Origin: a virus
IMG/VR virus record: IMGVR_UViG_3300033149_004566
Span: 1-64,000 of that record
Direction: 5' to 3' (one strand)
DNA length: 64,000 nt
Within the stretch, counting starts at the first letter, position 1; each line of letters begins with the position of its first letter. This document shows positions 40,879 through 49,124 of this stretch, piece after piece. The translations under genes and the position numbers were made by a program. Under the pieces are notes generated by a model. The model did no database searches and had not been told where the DNA came from. It saw nothing but the letters and a program-made list of their open reading frames with translations.

Positions 40879-41270
40879 TTTAAAGACCTCGCACTGCTTT
40901 TTCTGGTTCGCGGGCTGTCGAAAACGAAGTCGCAGACCAGGTGATTTACCACGCCAAAGAAAGCCGCAACCGGTAGTATTATCAGATAGAAGTGAAGTAA
41001 CACTCCGGCCGCCCACGGGGCCGCGAAGATGAATGCCGCCGCGATTGAGTGGAAGTGTCCCCTGTGCTTGACATGACGCTTTAGGATTTTTCCGATGGGG
41101 GTTCTGGGGTGATCCCAGTCGGGGAATGTAACTCCGATGTAGTATGGGATTAGAGCCGCCATGATTAGAATTGCAAGGATGACATCAGATGGAGAGACCA
41201 CGAAGATTAGAATTGACGTCATTTGTGCAGCGACGGCGGCGAATGCGAGGTGTTCCATTAGATTTCCCAT
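40869..41270 (-). CDS. YdjM-like membrane-bound metal-dependent hydrolase
   Basis: A 133-residue membrane protein with several hydrophobic helices. FPDWDHPRTPIG (about residue 48) and HVKHRGHFHSIAAAF (about 65-79) give the DxDH and HRGxxHS metal ligands of the YdjM/DUF457 family. VVNHLVCDF adds a further His-Asp pair. Family members are inner-membrane proteins, some damage-induced, with unproven substrates. The ATG at 41270 has GGAGG ten bases upstream. Confidence 0.85.
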   Translation of the reverse strand: MGNLMEHLAFAAVAAQMTSILIFVVSPSDVILAILIMAALIPYYIGVTFPDWDHPRTPIGKILKRHVKHRGHFHSIAAAFIFAAPWAAGVLLHFYLIILPVAAFFGVVNHLVCDFVFDSPRTRKSSARSLKFW

Positions 41271-41275
41271 GGCAA

Positions 41276-41482
41276 TCATTCCTCCGATTTTTCATTGGTG
41301 CGGATTTCGCACCCGGCTGCAGGCGGTTCTCTGAGAATTTTTTGGCCGGCTGGACGGCATTGTCTCGGGCCCGCCACCCCTAACATGGGCCCGACACGCC
41401 CCGTGACAATTGAAATAGGAATGCTGTAATTTTCCGGATGTTGATCTAGAGAAGATCTTCCGGATCGTATTTTTAGATTCAT
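41276..41482 (-). CDS. Small proline/glycine-rich hypothetical protein
   Basis: A 68-residue frame from ATG 41482 with GGTGAT upstream, ending at the SD of the YdjM-like gene. The composition is unusual (RVGPMLGVAGPRQCRPAG), and an inverted repeat CGGGCCC/GGGCCCG lies inside it at about 41370-41397. It could instead be an untranslated leader. Confidence 0.35.
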   Translation of the reverse strand: MNLKIRSGRSSLDQHPENYSIPISIVTGRVGPMLGVAGPRQCRPAGQKILREPPAAGCEIRTNEKSEE

Positions 41483-41642
41483 TCTATCACCATCCATCCC
41501 GTTTAAAACGGGTTGAATTCGTATTTTCCGAAACCCGGGGCTGCGAAAATTTTTTTACGGTATTGGCGAATACCGTATAATCTTCGAGCAGGGAGAGGAT
41601 TTCGGCGCGATCTTTTCTATAAATGGATTTTCTCATTTTTTA

Positions 41643-41660
41643 CGGTATTAACGGTATATA
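41643..41660 (-). promoter_or_regulatory. Candidate TATA box for leftward transcription
   Basis: GGTATATAAATACC contains TATATAAA on the plus strand and TTTATATACC on the minus strand, inside the repeat region upstream of the left arm. It is partly palindromic, so direction is unclear; the long leftward gene string beginning at 41482 would need a promoter here. Confidence 0.35.
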
Positions 41661-41747
41661 AATACCCCTTAAAAAATATTTTTTTTTTATTTTATAATAA
41701 TATATTCTATATATATATATATTAGTGCCCGTAATCCGTAATTCCTG

Positions 41748-41841
41748 AAATCGAGGAGAGACGACATTTTGGCCGTATCTCTCCGTAGATTGAAAGTTGC
41801 AAATTTATTACGGGCAATAACGGTAAATCGAGGAGAGACGA
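41748..41841. repeat. 17-bp direct repeats flanking an inverted-repeat arm
   Basis: AAATCGAGGAGAGACGA occurs at 41748-41764 and 41825-41841 in the same orientation. The second copy ends just before the stop codon of the ribbon-helix-helix gene. They may be binding sites for an initiator or regulator. Confidence 0.7.
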
Positions 41842-41851
41842 GATTTTTGTC

Positions 41852-42313
41852 CTACCGCGTCATGTTGTCAAAATAGCATGTCTTGTATGCTTCGTTAGGG
41901 ACGTATAGGTCGTCTATTGGGTGGAACGTGATGCATTCCAAATTGCTGAAGTCCGCCATGAACTCGTCGAAGTCGAATTCGGGGTCGAATAGTGCGTTTT
42001 GTTGGATGTCTTTGAGTAGTTCTGACGTGAATGCGCGTTCGGGGTTGATGTTCTTGAATATGTCCCAGTATTTTTCGATGATTTTCTTGTCGTTTTCTGT
42101 TGGTTGCTTGCTGTTGTTGTTTTGCTGTTTTTTATTATTGGTTGTTCGCCGCATGTTTCTTTCAATCCTCGGCTGGTAATAGTGTCGCACGATTGCGCGA
42201 ATTGCATGAGCCCGGCTTTCAAAAACACCGGACTCGATGTCTCTTTGGAGTTCCTCATGGAACGCCTTAAGTAACCGCACCCTAATGTAGGGCCCAAACT
42301 GAGCGTATGTCAA
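41852..42313 (-). CDS. Ribbon-helix-helix DNA-binding regulator
   Basis: A 153-residue protein. Residues about 9-45 (YIRVRLLKAFHEELQRDIES... SRAHAIRAIVRHYY) form a CopG/MetJ-type ribbon-helix-helix, which binds DNA as a dimer. A glutamine/asparagine linker and an acidic C-terminal domain follow. The start is TTG 42313. GGTATAG repeats cover its leader, and related iterons lie upstream of nrdD, so it probably represses itself and acts at a distance on the replication block. Confidence 0.8.
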   Translation of the reverse strand: MTYAQFGPYIRVRLLKAFHEELQRDIESGVFESRAHAIRAIVRHYYQPRIERNMRRTTNNKKQQNNNSKQPTENDKKIIEKYWDIFKNINPERAFTSELLKDIQQNALFDPEFDFDEFMADFSNLECITFHPIDDLYVPNEAYKTCYFDNMTR

Positions 42314-42315
42314 AT

Positions 42316-42368
42316 CTATACCCCAAGTTGGTATAGGGTTATGCCAACTCTATACCCTATTTTGGTAC
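42316..42368. repeat. GGTATAG operator repeats at the RHH gene start
   Basis: Four or more GGTA/GGCA cores occur in both orientations (42319-42322, 42330-42333, 42342-42345, 42353-42356, 42365-42368 region), mostly 11 bases apart. The 18-base block 42340-42357 is identical on the opposite strand to 18820-18837. Located between the leftward TATA box and the RHH start codon, an autoregulation position. Confidence 0.7.
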
Positions 42369-42391
42369 AAGTTTTTTTATGCCCAATCACA

Positions 42392-42426
42392 TATATAAAT
42401 GTTTCGGTCACCGAAAGATTTATATA
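42392..42426. promoter_or_regulatory. Symmetric divergent promoter (two BRE-TATA units)
   Basis: TATATAAA (42392-42399) and TTTATATA (42419-42426) face outwards around the perfect palindrome TTTCGGT-C-ACCGAAA (42402-42416). Read on each strand the order is ACCGAAA[GC]A then TTTATATA, an archaeal BRE followed by a TATA box. Leftward it serves the RHH gene, rightward the virion operon. The palindrome could also be an operator controlling both. Confidence 0.8.
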
Positions 42427-42452
42427 GGATGAAATACTATATTACTCTAGGT

Positions 42453-42584
42453 ATGTTAAATTTCTTCGGATATTATTATATTTATAAAAAGCCATCTCTT
42501 CGAGAGCGGTCTGGAGAGCATTCTGATGATCATGGAAGAGACACGGCGAAATTTAAAGGAGGCAAGACATCACGAGTGAATTGA
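42453..42584 (+). CDS. Small leaderless protein at the start of the virion operon
   Basis: A 43-residue frame (MLNFFGYYYIYKKPSLRERS...). Its ATG lies about 30 bases downstream of the rightward TATA box centre, so the transcript probably begins at or just before the ATG. AAAGGAGG lies inside its 3' end, ready for the next gene. An aromatic N-terminus and hydrophilic tail; function unknown. Confidence 0.5.
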   Translation: MLNFFGYYYIYKKPSLRERSGEHSDDHGRDTAKFKGGKTSRVN

Positions 42585-42676
42585 TAAAGTGCCCGGAATG
42601 CGGCGAGTCGTATTATCTCGACGAGCTGGTACGGGTTAAATACAAGGATAGAGAGATTGACGTCAGTACTAAATAA
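42581..42676 (+). CDS. Tiny zinc-knuckle peptide
   Basis: A 31-residue frame from TTG, overlapping the upstream TGA as TTGA. IKCPECGESYYLDELVRV contains CPECG. AAAGGAGG lies 17 bases before the TTG; an in-frame ATC seven bases from that SD is another possible start. The peptide may bind zinc with a partner. Confidence 0.45.
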   Translation: MIKCPECGESYYLDELVRVKYKDREIDVSTK

Positions 42677-42684
42677 TTTGGGAG

Positions 42685-43422
42685 ATGCCCGGCGTGTCTA
42701 AATGCAAGGTATGCGATCAGCCGTTCACGGCCGAGATGGAGCGGCTGCGGCTAAAGCTGCCAGTCCTCTCGTATGACCGCGTCCGCGAATGGTTGCGCGT
42801 CAAGCACAACTTTAGCGTGTCCAGAGATACCTTGATACGCCACTTCAGAGAGCATGTCAGAGCTCCCGAAAATAATTCGTGCAAGATCTGTGCCGCAGGC
42901 CTCGCCGATGAAATTGCTAATTTTGTCATGAAAGGGGCCCACCCATCGATCATCGCACGGTTCTGCCGCGAAAAAGGACACGACATAAAGGAGCCTGATG
43001 TTCATTCCCACCTGGAGCACATGGAGGTCGAAGATAATGAAGACCACGTCGTGGCCGCCCGGGTGGTGGAATTAGAGACAAAGAGAGACCTCAGATCACT
43101 AGACGAAATCGAGGAACTCGGAAAATTGATCTATAAACGAATGGACAGGATCAAAAGGCTCGAAGAAAGGGTGGAATCGGTAACGGGCCCCGACTCCAAA
43201 ACGCTAAAAGAAATCGACGCGCTGCAAAAAAACCTGATCGAATACCACAAGCTAAGGCAAAACATCGGGCAGATCGATACCGTGCAAAAAGCACAGCTTA
43301 ACATGGTTCTAATTCAGCAGGTATCAACGCTGCCAAAAGAACGCGTCAGCGATCTCGTCAATCTATTAAAATCTAAACTCGGCATGGAGGATAAAGAAAT
43401 TCCTAAAATATCCGTTAAATAG
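42685..43422 (+). CDS. Terminase small-subunit candidate
   Basis: A 245-residue protein: CKVC and CKIC knuckles (about residues 7 and 66), two helix-turn-helix-like repeats (WLRVKHNFSVSRDTLIRHFREH and FCREKGHDIKEPDVHSHLEHM), then a coiled coil (KRMDRIKRLEERV). DNA binding plus oligomerising helices and first place in the head operon fit a small terminase. GTG 42694 is an alternative start, nine bases from GGGAG. Not proven. Confidence 0.5.
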   Translation: MPGVSKCKVCDQPFTAEMERLRLKLPVLSYDRVREWLRVKHNFSVSRDTLIRHFREHVRAPENNSCKICAAGLADEIANFVMKGAHPSIIARFCREKGHDIKEPDVHSHLEHMEVEDNEDHVVAARVVELETKRDLRSLDEIEELGKLIYKRMDRIKRLEERVESVTGPDSKTLKEIDALQKNLIEYHKLRQNIGQIDTVQKAQLNMVLIQQVSTLPKERVSDLVNLLKSKLGMEDKEIPKISVK

Positions 43423-43443
43423 GTGCAAACGCGCTTGAAATCG

Positions 43444-43458
43444 TTTATTTTTATATGG
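43444..43458 (+). promoter_or_regulatory. Candidate TATA box in the 43423-43514 gap
   Basis: AATCGTTTATTTTTATATGG lies about 65 bases upstream of the ATG at 43515, in the only sizeable gap of the early virion operon. It could start a second transcript for the internal-protein genes. Confidence 0.35.
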
Positions 43459-43514
43459 ATACCCCCCATGCCCTTTCATGAGAGAAAAATTTTTAAAACA
43501 CGGACGACGAAAAG

Positions 43515-44231
43515 ATGAATAATGAAATTTACCTCAACGAGGCGCTCCGCCTGTATCTTGACGAGTATGACTTCATGACCTGGGGGCCGGAGAAGTGGAA
43601 GAGCCACATCGAGCATGCGAAGCTCAAGGAGCAGCACGGTGCTTTGAAGAAGGCCGCGAGGGAAAGATACACGGCTGCCAAGAAGCAGCGTGAGGAGCTG
43701 CTCAAGGCCAGGTACGGTGGCGTCACGGGCAAGAAGATACATAAGGAGGCGAGGAAGGTTCTCAGGCAGAAGAAAAAGTACCGCAAGGCGTCTGAGAGTG
43801 CCGCCAAGCATGCAGAAAGGATTTCCGGTTTTTCCGGCGCGCTAAAGGCCGCGCAAGAGCTCAAGAATAAGAGAATCGCCAAAAAGCTCGAAAAGAAAGT
43901 GCAAAGGGCGCGGCGAAAGGGCGAGGCCGCCATCAAAAAACACGCGGAGCTATCGCAACAGCGCGCCGCCGCGAGAATTGCGGCCGGAAGATTCAGGAAG
44001 CCGGCCAAGGAAAAAGTCCCAAAATTCAAGCAGTGGCTCGCCGAAAGAAACAAGCCGCCGGTTGCGGGCGCCGCCACGAAGAAAAAAGGACGGTCGAAAA
44101 TATCTGAGTCCACGCGGAGATTTAAACTCATCGGCAAGAACAAGCCGAAGAAGGTCAAGGCGTCATCCGATGACAACTTTGACGCCGAAAAAATCTTGAG
44201 AAGCGTGACACGCCACACGAAGGGCCTGTGA
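43515..44231 (+). CDS. Lysine-rich internal virion protein candidate
   Basis: A 238-residue, strongly basic, helical protein. The N-terminus MNNEIYLNEALRLYLDEYDF contains LNE, an (L/I)xE motif like the T4 capsid-targeting cleavage site. It is followed by long KK-rich helices (residues 35-150) and a basic C-terminus. It resembles the next gene (IYANEAVQL; VTGKKALKRARK versus VTGKKIHKEARK). I infer a DNA-condensing protein packed into the head and trimmed by the prohead protease. Confidence 0.6.
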   Translation: MNNEIYLNEALRLYLDEYDFMTWGPEKWKSHIEHAKLKEQHGALKKAARERYTAAKKQREELLKARYGGVTGKKIHKEARKVLRQKKKYRKASESAAKHAERISGFSGALKAAQELKNKRIAKKLEKKVQRARRKGEAAIKKHAELSQQRAAARIAAGRFRKPAKEKVPKFKQWLAERNKPPVAGAATKKKGRSKISESTRRFKLIGKNKPKKVKASSDDNFDAEKILRSVTRHTKGL

Positions 44232-45011
44232 TGAACGTCAAAATCTACGCGAACGAAGCCGTGCAACTCCGCGTCGAGCAATACGGCGGAATCCTGGATC
44301 GCATCCTCGGAAGAACGCCGGAACGGCTCCGAAAAAAAGGCCGAGAAAGAACGGAAAAAACAGGAGTACGCGGCGCACCGGAAAAAAATCCTCGGGCCAT
44401 ATGAAAAAAAAATGAGAGAGTACAGCGAGCGGCTGAGGGCAATCGGCCCCGGAAACGTGACCGGCAAGAAAGCCCTCAAGCGCGCGAGAAAAACCATGAA
44501 AAATGAGAAAAAACTGCAAAAACTCGGTAAAAAGCGCGAGAAAGCCGCCGAAACCCTGCAGAAATGGCAGGCGGCCAGCGAAGCCGCGAGAAACCTCGGC
44601 GGAAGAAAGGGCGAGAAAATCCGGGCGCGAATAAAGAAGGGCACCAAAAAACACCACGAAAAGCATGAGGACATCATCAGAAAACACGTTGGCGCGGTGA
44701 CATCCCATGAGCGCGCCAAGGAAGTTGTTAAAAAGTTTAAAGAGCCCCAGAAGCCGAACGTGCCGTCGTTCGGGCAGTTCAAGGCCGGAAAACCCGCGCC
44801 GGCATCGAAACCGGTGTCGAAAATTGCGAGATCCACGCAGAGACTGCGCGCGGTAGTTCAAAAACCAGTTCAAAAACCAGTTCAAAAACCAGCTCAAGTT
44901 CCGCAGCGGAAGCCGATCCCTCCGGGTTATAAACCCAGGCATTTCAGGACTTACGGCTCGGTCGTTCACAAGCCGAAATATACCGTGAAAGGATTAAACG
45001 TGGGTGATTGA
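44231..45011 (+). pseudogene. Lysine-rich internal virion protein with a frameshift at A7
   Basis: ATG 44231 opens MNVKIYANEAVQLRVEQYGG and stops at 44404; the homologous remainder (AEKERKKQEYAAHRKK...) is in the +1 frame to 45011. The switch point fits the A7 run 44332-44338 (LRKK), judged by alignment with the paralogs at 43515 and 45400. The downstream frame is intact for ~225 residues, so this is either programmed or transcriptional slippage, a recent mutation, or a sequencing error. Three near-identical VQKP repeats lie at about 44860-44890. Confidence 0.65.
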
Positions 45012-45013
45012 TC

Positions 45014-45394
45014 ATGTCCATGGATTACGTCAAGGCGCAGCTGTATTCTTCCATCATAGCGGAGCTCTCGAAGCTCGACATCAACACGTTGACGCAGATC
45101 CTTGCGATCATCCGGCGCATTCCAATACAGGAATTTGAAGCTCCGGAAGTCACCATAGAAGGCGTGACTGCACAAGACGCGTGTAATAGGTCTCTGGACT
45201 ATGCAGACTGCATGGAAGAGTTCCACAGGCGCCTCAGAAAGCAGAGAAAATACCTCATAGAAGAATACGAAAAAGTCTATCCAGAGGCAAAGGCCAAGAA
45301 AAAAAAGAAAAAGGTCACGAGATCAAAAAAGAAACAGGCCGCCCTGACCACGCTGGCAATGCTGGCATCGAGGGCCGCGGCCGCATTTAGGTGA
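45014..45394 (+). CDS. Hypothetical virion-operon protein
   Basis: A 126-residue protein from ATG 45014 (GGTGATT upstream). A helical N-terminus (YVKAQLYSSIIAELSKLDI), an acidic middle and a basic C-terminus (KAKKKKKKVTRSKKKQAALTT, in short runs). Possibly another internal or assembly protein. Unknown. Confidence 0.6.
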   Translation: MSMDYVKAQLYSSIIAELSKLDINTLTQILAIIRRIPIQEFEAPEVTIEGVTAQDACNRSLDYADCMEEFHRRLRKQRKYLIEEYEKVYPEAKAKKKKKKVTRSKKKQAALTTLAMLASRAAAAFR

Positions 45395-45399
45395 AATTA

Positions 45400-46170
45400 A
45401 TGATAGATAAAGGCGTGAAAAAAATAAACGACGATTACATCGTTAGGCAGCTCGAGCTCAGCCCCGAACTGAAATGGGCCATTCCGAAGCCCGATAAATA
45501 CGAAGAAATCGCGGAAAATTATGGTAGAAAAAATCCGGAGCCCGGCAAGATAATTGCCGTTCAAAGGGAAAGGCCCGTCACGTTGTCAGCGGAAAAACAC
45601 GAATACATGGACGGCGCGGTCGAAAAATTGAATGAAGAGGCCGTCGACTTCATGGACGAAATATACCCGTACATGCTCGAGTCAAAAGTAAAAAAGAAAA
45701 AGTCGTCTCCGGCAAGATCTACGGCCAATCCGTCGGGCATTCCTGCCGTCAAGGCGACGGTCAAGGGGTTCGAGGACGATCCATCCATAGAAGAGTACGG
45801 CTTGTTCGACCTCGTCAGCAGGCTGCGCTTTCGGAGCACTGAGAAAAAAATTAAAAGACGCCGTGAAAAACTCAAGAGCCTGAAAGAAAAACAAAGAGAG
45901 CACGAAAAAGGCACAAAAAAACATGGGAGAATTTCCAGGAGACTACGGAGAACAAAAGAGGAAATCGAGGCCCGCGAGAGAAAACAGGGCGAGCGCATCA
46001 TGAAATATTATAATAAATATAAGAAAAAATACGGCAAGGGAAAAGAAGTAAGCAAGAAAAAAGGTTTTCAAGAATTGGTGCGCAAGTTGGCAAGAGGAGA
46101 AGAGAGTGCCAAGAAACAGGCCGTGACGTCCAAGATTAAAAAACAATATAGGAGTGGCGGCGTTGCCTGA
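45400..46170 (+). CDS. Lysine-rich internal virion protein candidate
   Basis: A 256-residue protein from ATG 45400 (AGGTGA upstream). The middle SIEEYGLFDLVSRL precedes long basic helices (TEKKIKRRREKLKSLKEKQ), the same arrangement as QYGGILDRILGR-TPERLRKK in the preceding gene and SVEEYAIFGRAERKR in the 848-residue protein. I infer a DNA-binding head protein. Confidence 0.6.
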   Translation: MIDKGVKKINDDYIVRQLELSPELKWAIPKPDKYEEIAENYGRKNPEPGKIIAVQRERPVTLSAEKHEYMDGAVEKLNEEAVDFMDEIYPYMLESKVKKKKSSPARSTANPSGIPAVKATVKGFEDDPSIEEYGLFDLVSRLRFRSTEKKIKRRREKLKSLKEKQREHEKGTKKHGRISRRLRRTKEEIEARERKQGERIMKYYNKYKKKYGKGKEVSKKKGFQELVRKLARGEESAKKQAVTSKIKKQYRSGGVA

Positions 46171-46435
46171 AACGTGGATTTTAAATGGTAGGATTGTTAC
46201 CATGCCGGATGATTGGCGCGAAAGAGAGGTGGACACGAGCCTGATGATATACGAGAACGATTACGGCACCGATTACGACATGCCGTGGCTGGAAAAAATC
46301 CACGTGTCCATGTCCGATGACCAGATCTTGCGCGTGATTGAAAACGAGGATCCGGATCTTTTCTCCGTGACTCGGGTCACGAAAGGAAAGATAGACGCCG
46401 ATCCATCAATATTGACCAAAATGAGGGAATTCTAA
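46163..46435 (+). CDS. Hypothetical acidic protein
   Basis: A 90-residue protein from TTG 46163, with GGAGTGG five bases upstream. Acidic (DTSLMIYENDYGTDYDMPW), unlike its basic neighbours. Its stop overlaps the next ATG as TAATG. Unknown function. Confidence 0.55.
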   Translation: MPETWILNGRIVTMPDDWREREVDTSLMIYENDYGTDYDMPWLEKIHVSMSDDQILRVIENEDPDLFSVTRVTKGKIDADPSILTKMREF

Positions 46436-46578
46436 TGACTGTTACAATGACTTTATACAATACTAAAGCTGAATTTGACACGGCTGCTGCCGAAGTTAGT
46501 TCTTCTGACATTGTCAATGCTGGCGTGGCACAGCGATACCCTGGCAAGCTCGTGTATTACTTGGTAGTGAAATCTTAA
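46435..46578 (+). CDS. Tiny hypothetical protein
   Basis: A 47-residue frame (MTVTMTLYNTKAEFDTAAAE...). Both ends overlap neighbours as TAATG, strong evidence for coupled translation of three genes. A beta-hairpin-like C-terminus (GKLVYYLVVKS). Unknown. Confidence 0.6.
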   Translation: MTVTMTLYNTKAEFDTAAAEVSSSDIVNAGVAQRYPGKLVYYLVVKS

Positions 46579-49124
46579 TGACCGAACTGGTTGGAAAGCC
46601 CCCAGAAAAGCGCGATGAGCCCGGGGATTCAAAACAGTGGAATCTCCGCCGGCAAAAGGGACGCCCGGTTCCGTTTTCCGCAGAAATATACGAGCCGCAA
46701 ATGCAATACATTCCCATAGAGGAAATGATGGCGCGGCTCCGGACTAAGGGATACTTCAACAAGGAGCCGAAACGAAAAAAGGATTCCTTGCGCGATTACG
46801 GCGGAAACACCGACGAACGGAGATTTGATGCGAACAAGACCGGGCCGCCGCTGACAAAGAAAAAGCGCGGCGAGGCATGGTCTGATAGATACGTTGCTAA
46901 ATACATGGAAGAAGATGACATCGTTCAATCTGTCGAAGAATACGCGATTTTTGGAAGGGCGGAGAGAAAAAGAAAGGAAGCTAAAGAGCTCTATGCCAGG
47001 CCGGCAAGCTCTCTGGCGCGAAAAAAATTCGAGACATACCTGCAAAAATCAACTCACGTGGCTGGAACCAAGGCTCCATCCATTATAGAGGCTAACAAGC
47101 ATCTGATGACAAAGCTAAAGGGCGAGGGAGGATTCCAAGCCGTTTCGACAAAAAAATTAAAAAAATATCTCGAAGAGCACGCAAAGAGCGTTGAGAGCGC
47201 GTATGCCGGTGCCAAGATAAAGCCGGCAAACATCAAGGAGGGCATCGAAGAGATCCTTCAAATGAAGCGAAATCTACCCCTGGTCACCGGAACTAAAGCC
47301 CAAAAATTAGCAGGGCTTGGGCACAAAATAAAACAAACCGAAGCCGGCGTCAAGGTATCGGGCGGAAAGTTTAGAGACAGGAAGTACATTCCGGAGCCGT
47401 TAAAAAAGAGTGGAATGATTTCATTCGGCCAGGTTGAAGACATGCAGGAGCTCATGTCGAATTACAGCATCGGTAATCTCAAGATAGGTGCGAGGCCTTC
47501 TCTTCCGGAAAACACGATGATGAGCGACATCGTTACTTTCAACAAGGAGGCATTGAAGCGCGGCGAGGCCGTCATGGAAATAAATCCAAAATACAGGTCG
47601 ATGTTGACGAAAACCGAGTTGAAAACCATCACTAGAAAGGCGAAGAGCATTTTTGACCTTAAAAAATTGTCCGTGGAGCTGGAGCGAAAGCCCGAAGTTG
47701 GGGTCTTCTTTGACAAGTACAGGAAAAAAGCGGTCAACAAGATGAAAAATTATTGGAAGGCGCAGTACGACATGTATTTTGAAAGTCGATCCAATTGGAT
47801 AAGCAGCTCCAACGAAGCATTGAGCGGCAGAAATCCGTTGGTTGAGGCGGGCCTTCCGGAAGATTATAAAAGTCCCGGATTCACGACTCCTTTCATGATG
47901 ACCGACTCGTCCGTCAGGCTTGAAGAGTGGTCTCCTTTGACCGGAGATCCGTCTTCCGTGGAAACATACCTCGGATCCGATTGGGAATACGCGCCTCTAG
48001 TGAGCAACATGGTGAAAAATGCCATTAGCATGTTGCCGCAGATGAGTGACGAGGACAGGCAGCGAAACGTCGCCAAGTTCACGGCCGTTGCCATGCAGAT
48101 GTGCGGGATGTATTTCGATCCGGATTATCCGCCCGTTGCATTCTTTCCGAAGTCCGAAAGAAAGCGGGTTGCGGAACTGGACAGGCAGATCGTGGACATC
48201 GAGAAAGTCGTGGCGAGGGATTGGTCAAAGTATCCCGACATGAAGAAAAGATACGACAAATTGAGGGACGAATGGGTCGATTTGTCCAAGAGATATAGAG
48301 AAGCATTGATGAATTCAATGTTGAAAGCGGGAGAGGGTGGCGTTGCTAACGTATTATCATATACCATTGATAGAAACGATCCTCAAATCGTGCAGTGGGA
48401 CGAAATCGTGCAGGGGTTTCGGAGAGTGATGTCGACCAAGGAGAACGAGATGCGGGAGCTCGAATACAAGCTCTTGGGATATATGGATCCGTCCAAGCGC
48501 GATCATCTCAAAAAATTAAAGGACATGAGAAAAAACATTGCCGCAAAGTTGGACATCAAGGATTATCTGAGTTCAAATCCGATCAGTTTTGATGTCAAGA
48601 ATGACGTGATCGAAAACCTCAAGAGAGTTTACGAGGAAACCATGTCGTTTGCCAATCATTTCAACATTGATCCCGACATTGCAAGCGCGGGGTTGGAAAA
48701 ATTGATAGTGAAGAAAAAACGAAGGTTTAGATCTTCAAAATACGAGCCGCTGGATGTAAAAAAGATGTATGAAAGCGTGGCACAGTACGAAGTCGATGAT
48801 AAGGGCAATAAGAAAGAAAATGTCAAGAGCAAAAAAACCGAGACCGCGGAGGAAGATCGTGCCACTACAAGATTAAAAGAACTGGCATTAAAAGCTTCGC
48901 AGACCATACCGAAGCCGATGCCGACCCAGCAATCTTTATTGGACATACAATTATTCCTTCAGCAAAATCCGGTTAGCGATGATCCGGCCGTTAATGAGGA
49001 AGTCTACAAGCACCTCGAAAACCTGGCCGGCATAGCACAGGCCGTTGCACAAAAAACTGGAAACTGTTACGTGATAAAAAGAGTGACGTGTGGCGGCGTT
49101 GAGGGGGGCGTTCAGGCTGAATGA
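46578..49124 (+). CDS. Large virion-operon protein of unknown function
   Basis: An 848-residue, highly charged protein without membrane segments. SVEEYAIFGRAERKRKEAKELY (about residue 115) repeats the motif of the lysine-rich internal proteins. The remainder contains many helical segments and a Lys/Glu-rich region near 730-760. It sits just before the terminase, so an internal head or ejection protein is likely. I recognise no family. Confidence 0.7.
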   Translation: MTELVGKPPEKRDEPGDSKQWNLRRQKGRPVPFSAEIYEPQMQYIPIEEMMARLRTKGYFNKEPKRKKDSLRDYGGNTDERRFDANKTGPPLTKKKRGEAWSDRYVAKYMEEDDIVQSVEEYAIFGRAERKRKEAKELYARPASSLARKKFETYLQKSTHVAGTKAPSIIEANKHLMTKLKGEGGFQAVSTKKLKKYLEEHAKSVESAYAGAKIKPANIKEGIEEILQMKRNLPLVTGTKAQKLAGLGHKIKQTEAGVKVSGGKFRDRKYIPEPLKKSGMISFGQVEDMQELMSNYSIGNLKIGARPSLPENTMMSDIVTFNKEALKRGEAVMEINPKYRSMLTKTELKTITRKAKSIFDLKKLSVELERKPEVGVFFDKYRKKAVNKMKNYWKAQYDMYFESRSNWISSSNEALSGRNPLVEAGLPEDYKSPGFTTPFMMTDSSVRLEEWSPLTGDPSSVETYLGSDWEYAPLVSNMVKNAISMLPQMSDEDRQRNVAKFTAVAMQMCGMYFDPDYPPVAFFPKSERKRVAELDRQIVDIEKVVARDWSKYPDMKKRYDKLRDEWVDLSKRYREALMNSMLKAGEGGVANVLSYTIDRNDPQIVQWDEIVQGFRRVMSTKENEMRELEYKLLGYMDPSKRDHLKKLKDMRKNIAAKLDIKDYLSSNPISFDVKNDVIENLKRVYEETMSFANHFNIDPDIASAGLEKLIVKKKRRFRSSKYEPLDVKKMYESVAQYEVDDKGNKKENVKSKKTETAEEDRATTRLKELALKASQTIPKPMPTQQSLLDIQLFLQQNPVSDDPAVNEEVYKHLENLAGIAQAVAQKTGNCYVIKRVTCGGVEGGVQAE

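Larger units (their letters stand above)
41498..41851. other. AT-rich repeat region, replication-origin or control candidate
   Basis: This 350-base gap holds no convincing gene. It contains the palindrome CCCGTTT/AAACGGG (41498-41512), the hairpin TACGGTATT/AATACCGTA (41556-41577), a second ACGGTATT near 41643, an A/T-only tract (about 41670-41724), a 10-bp inverted repeat TGCCCGTAAT/ATTACGGGCA (41726-41735/41807-41816) and a 17-bp direct repeat (41748-41764, 41825-41841). Clustered repeats with an easily melted tract fit an origin, but no initiator site is proven. Confidence 0.45.

Noticed and set aside
44332-44338. Classic -1 ribosomal slippery site
   Set aside because: The run would suit a -1 slip, but the homologous downstream sequence lies in the +1 frame, so loss of a base or polymerase slippage fits better.
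43529-44836. A 435-codon minus-strand frame opposite the lysine-rich genes
   Set aside because: Phe/Leu/Ser-rich shadow caused by AAG/AAA/GAG codons on the plus strand; it spans two plus-strand genes and has no motif.
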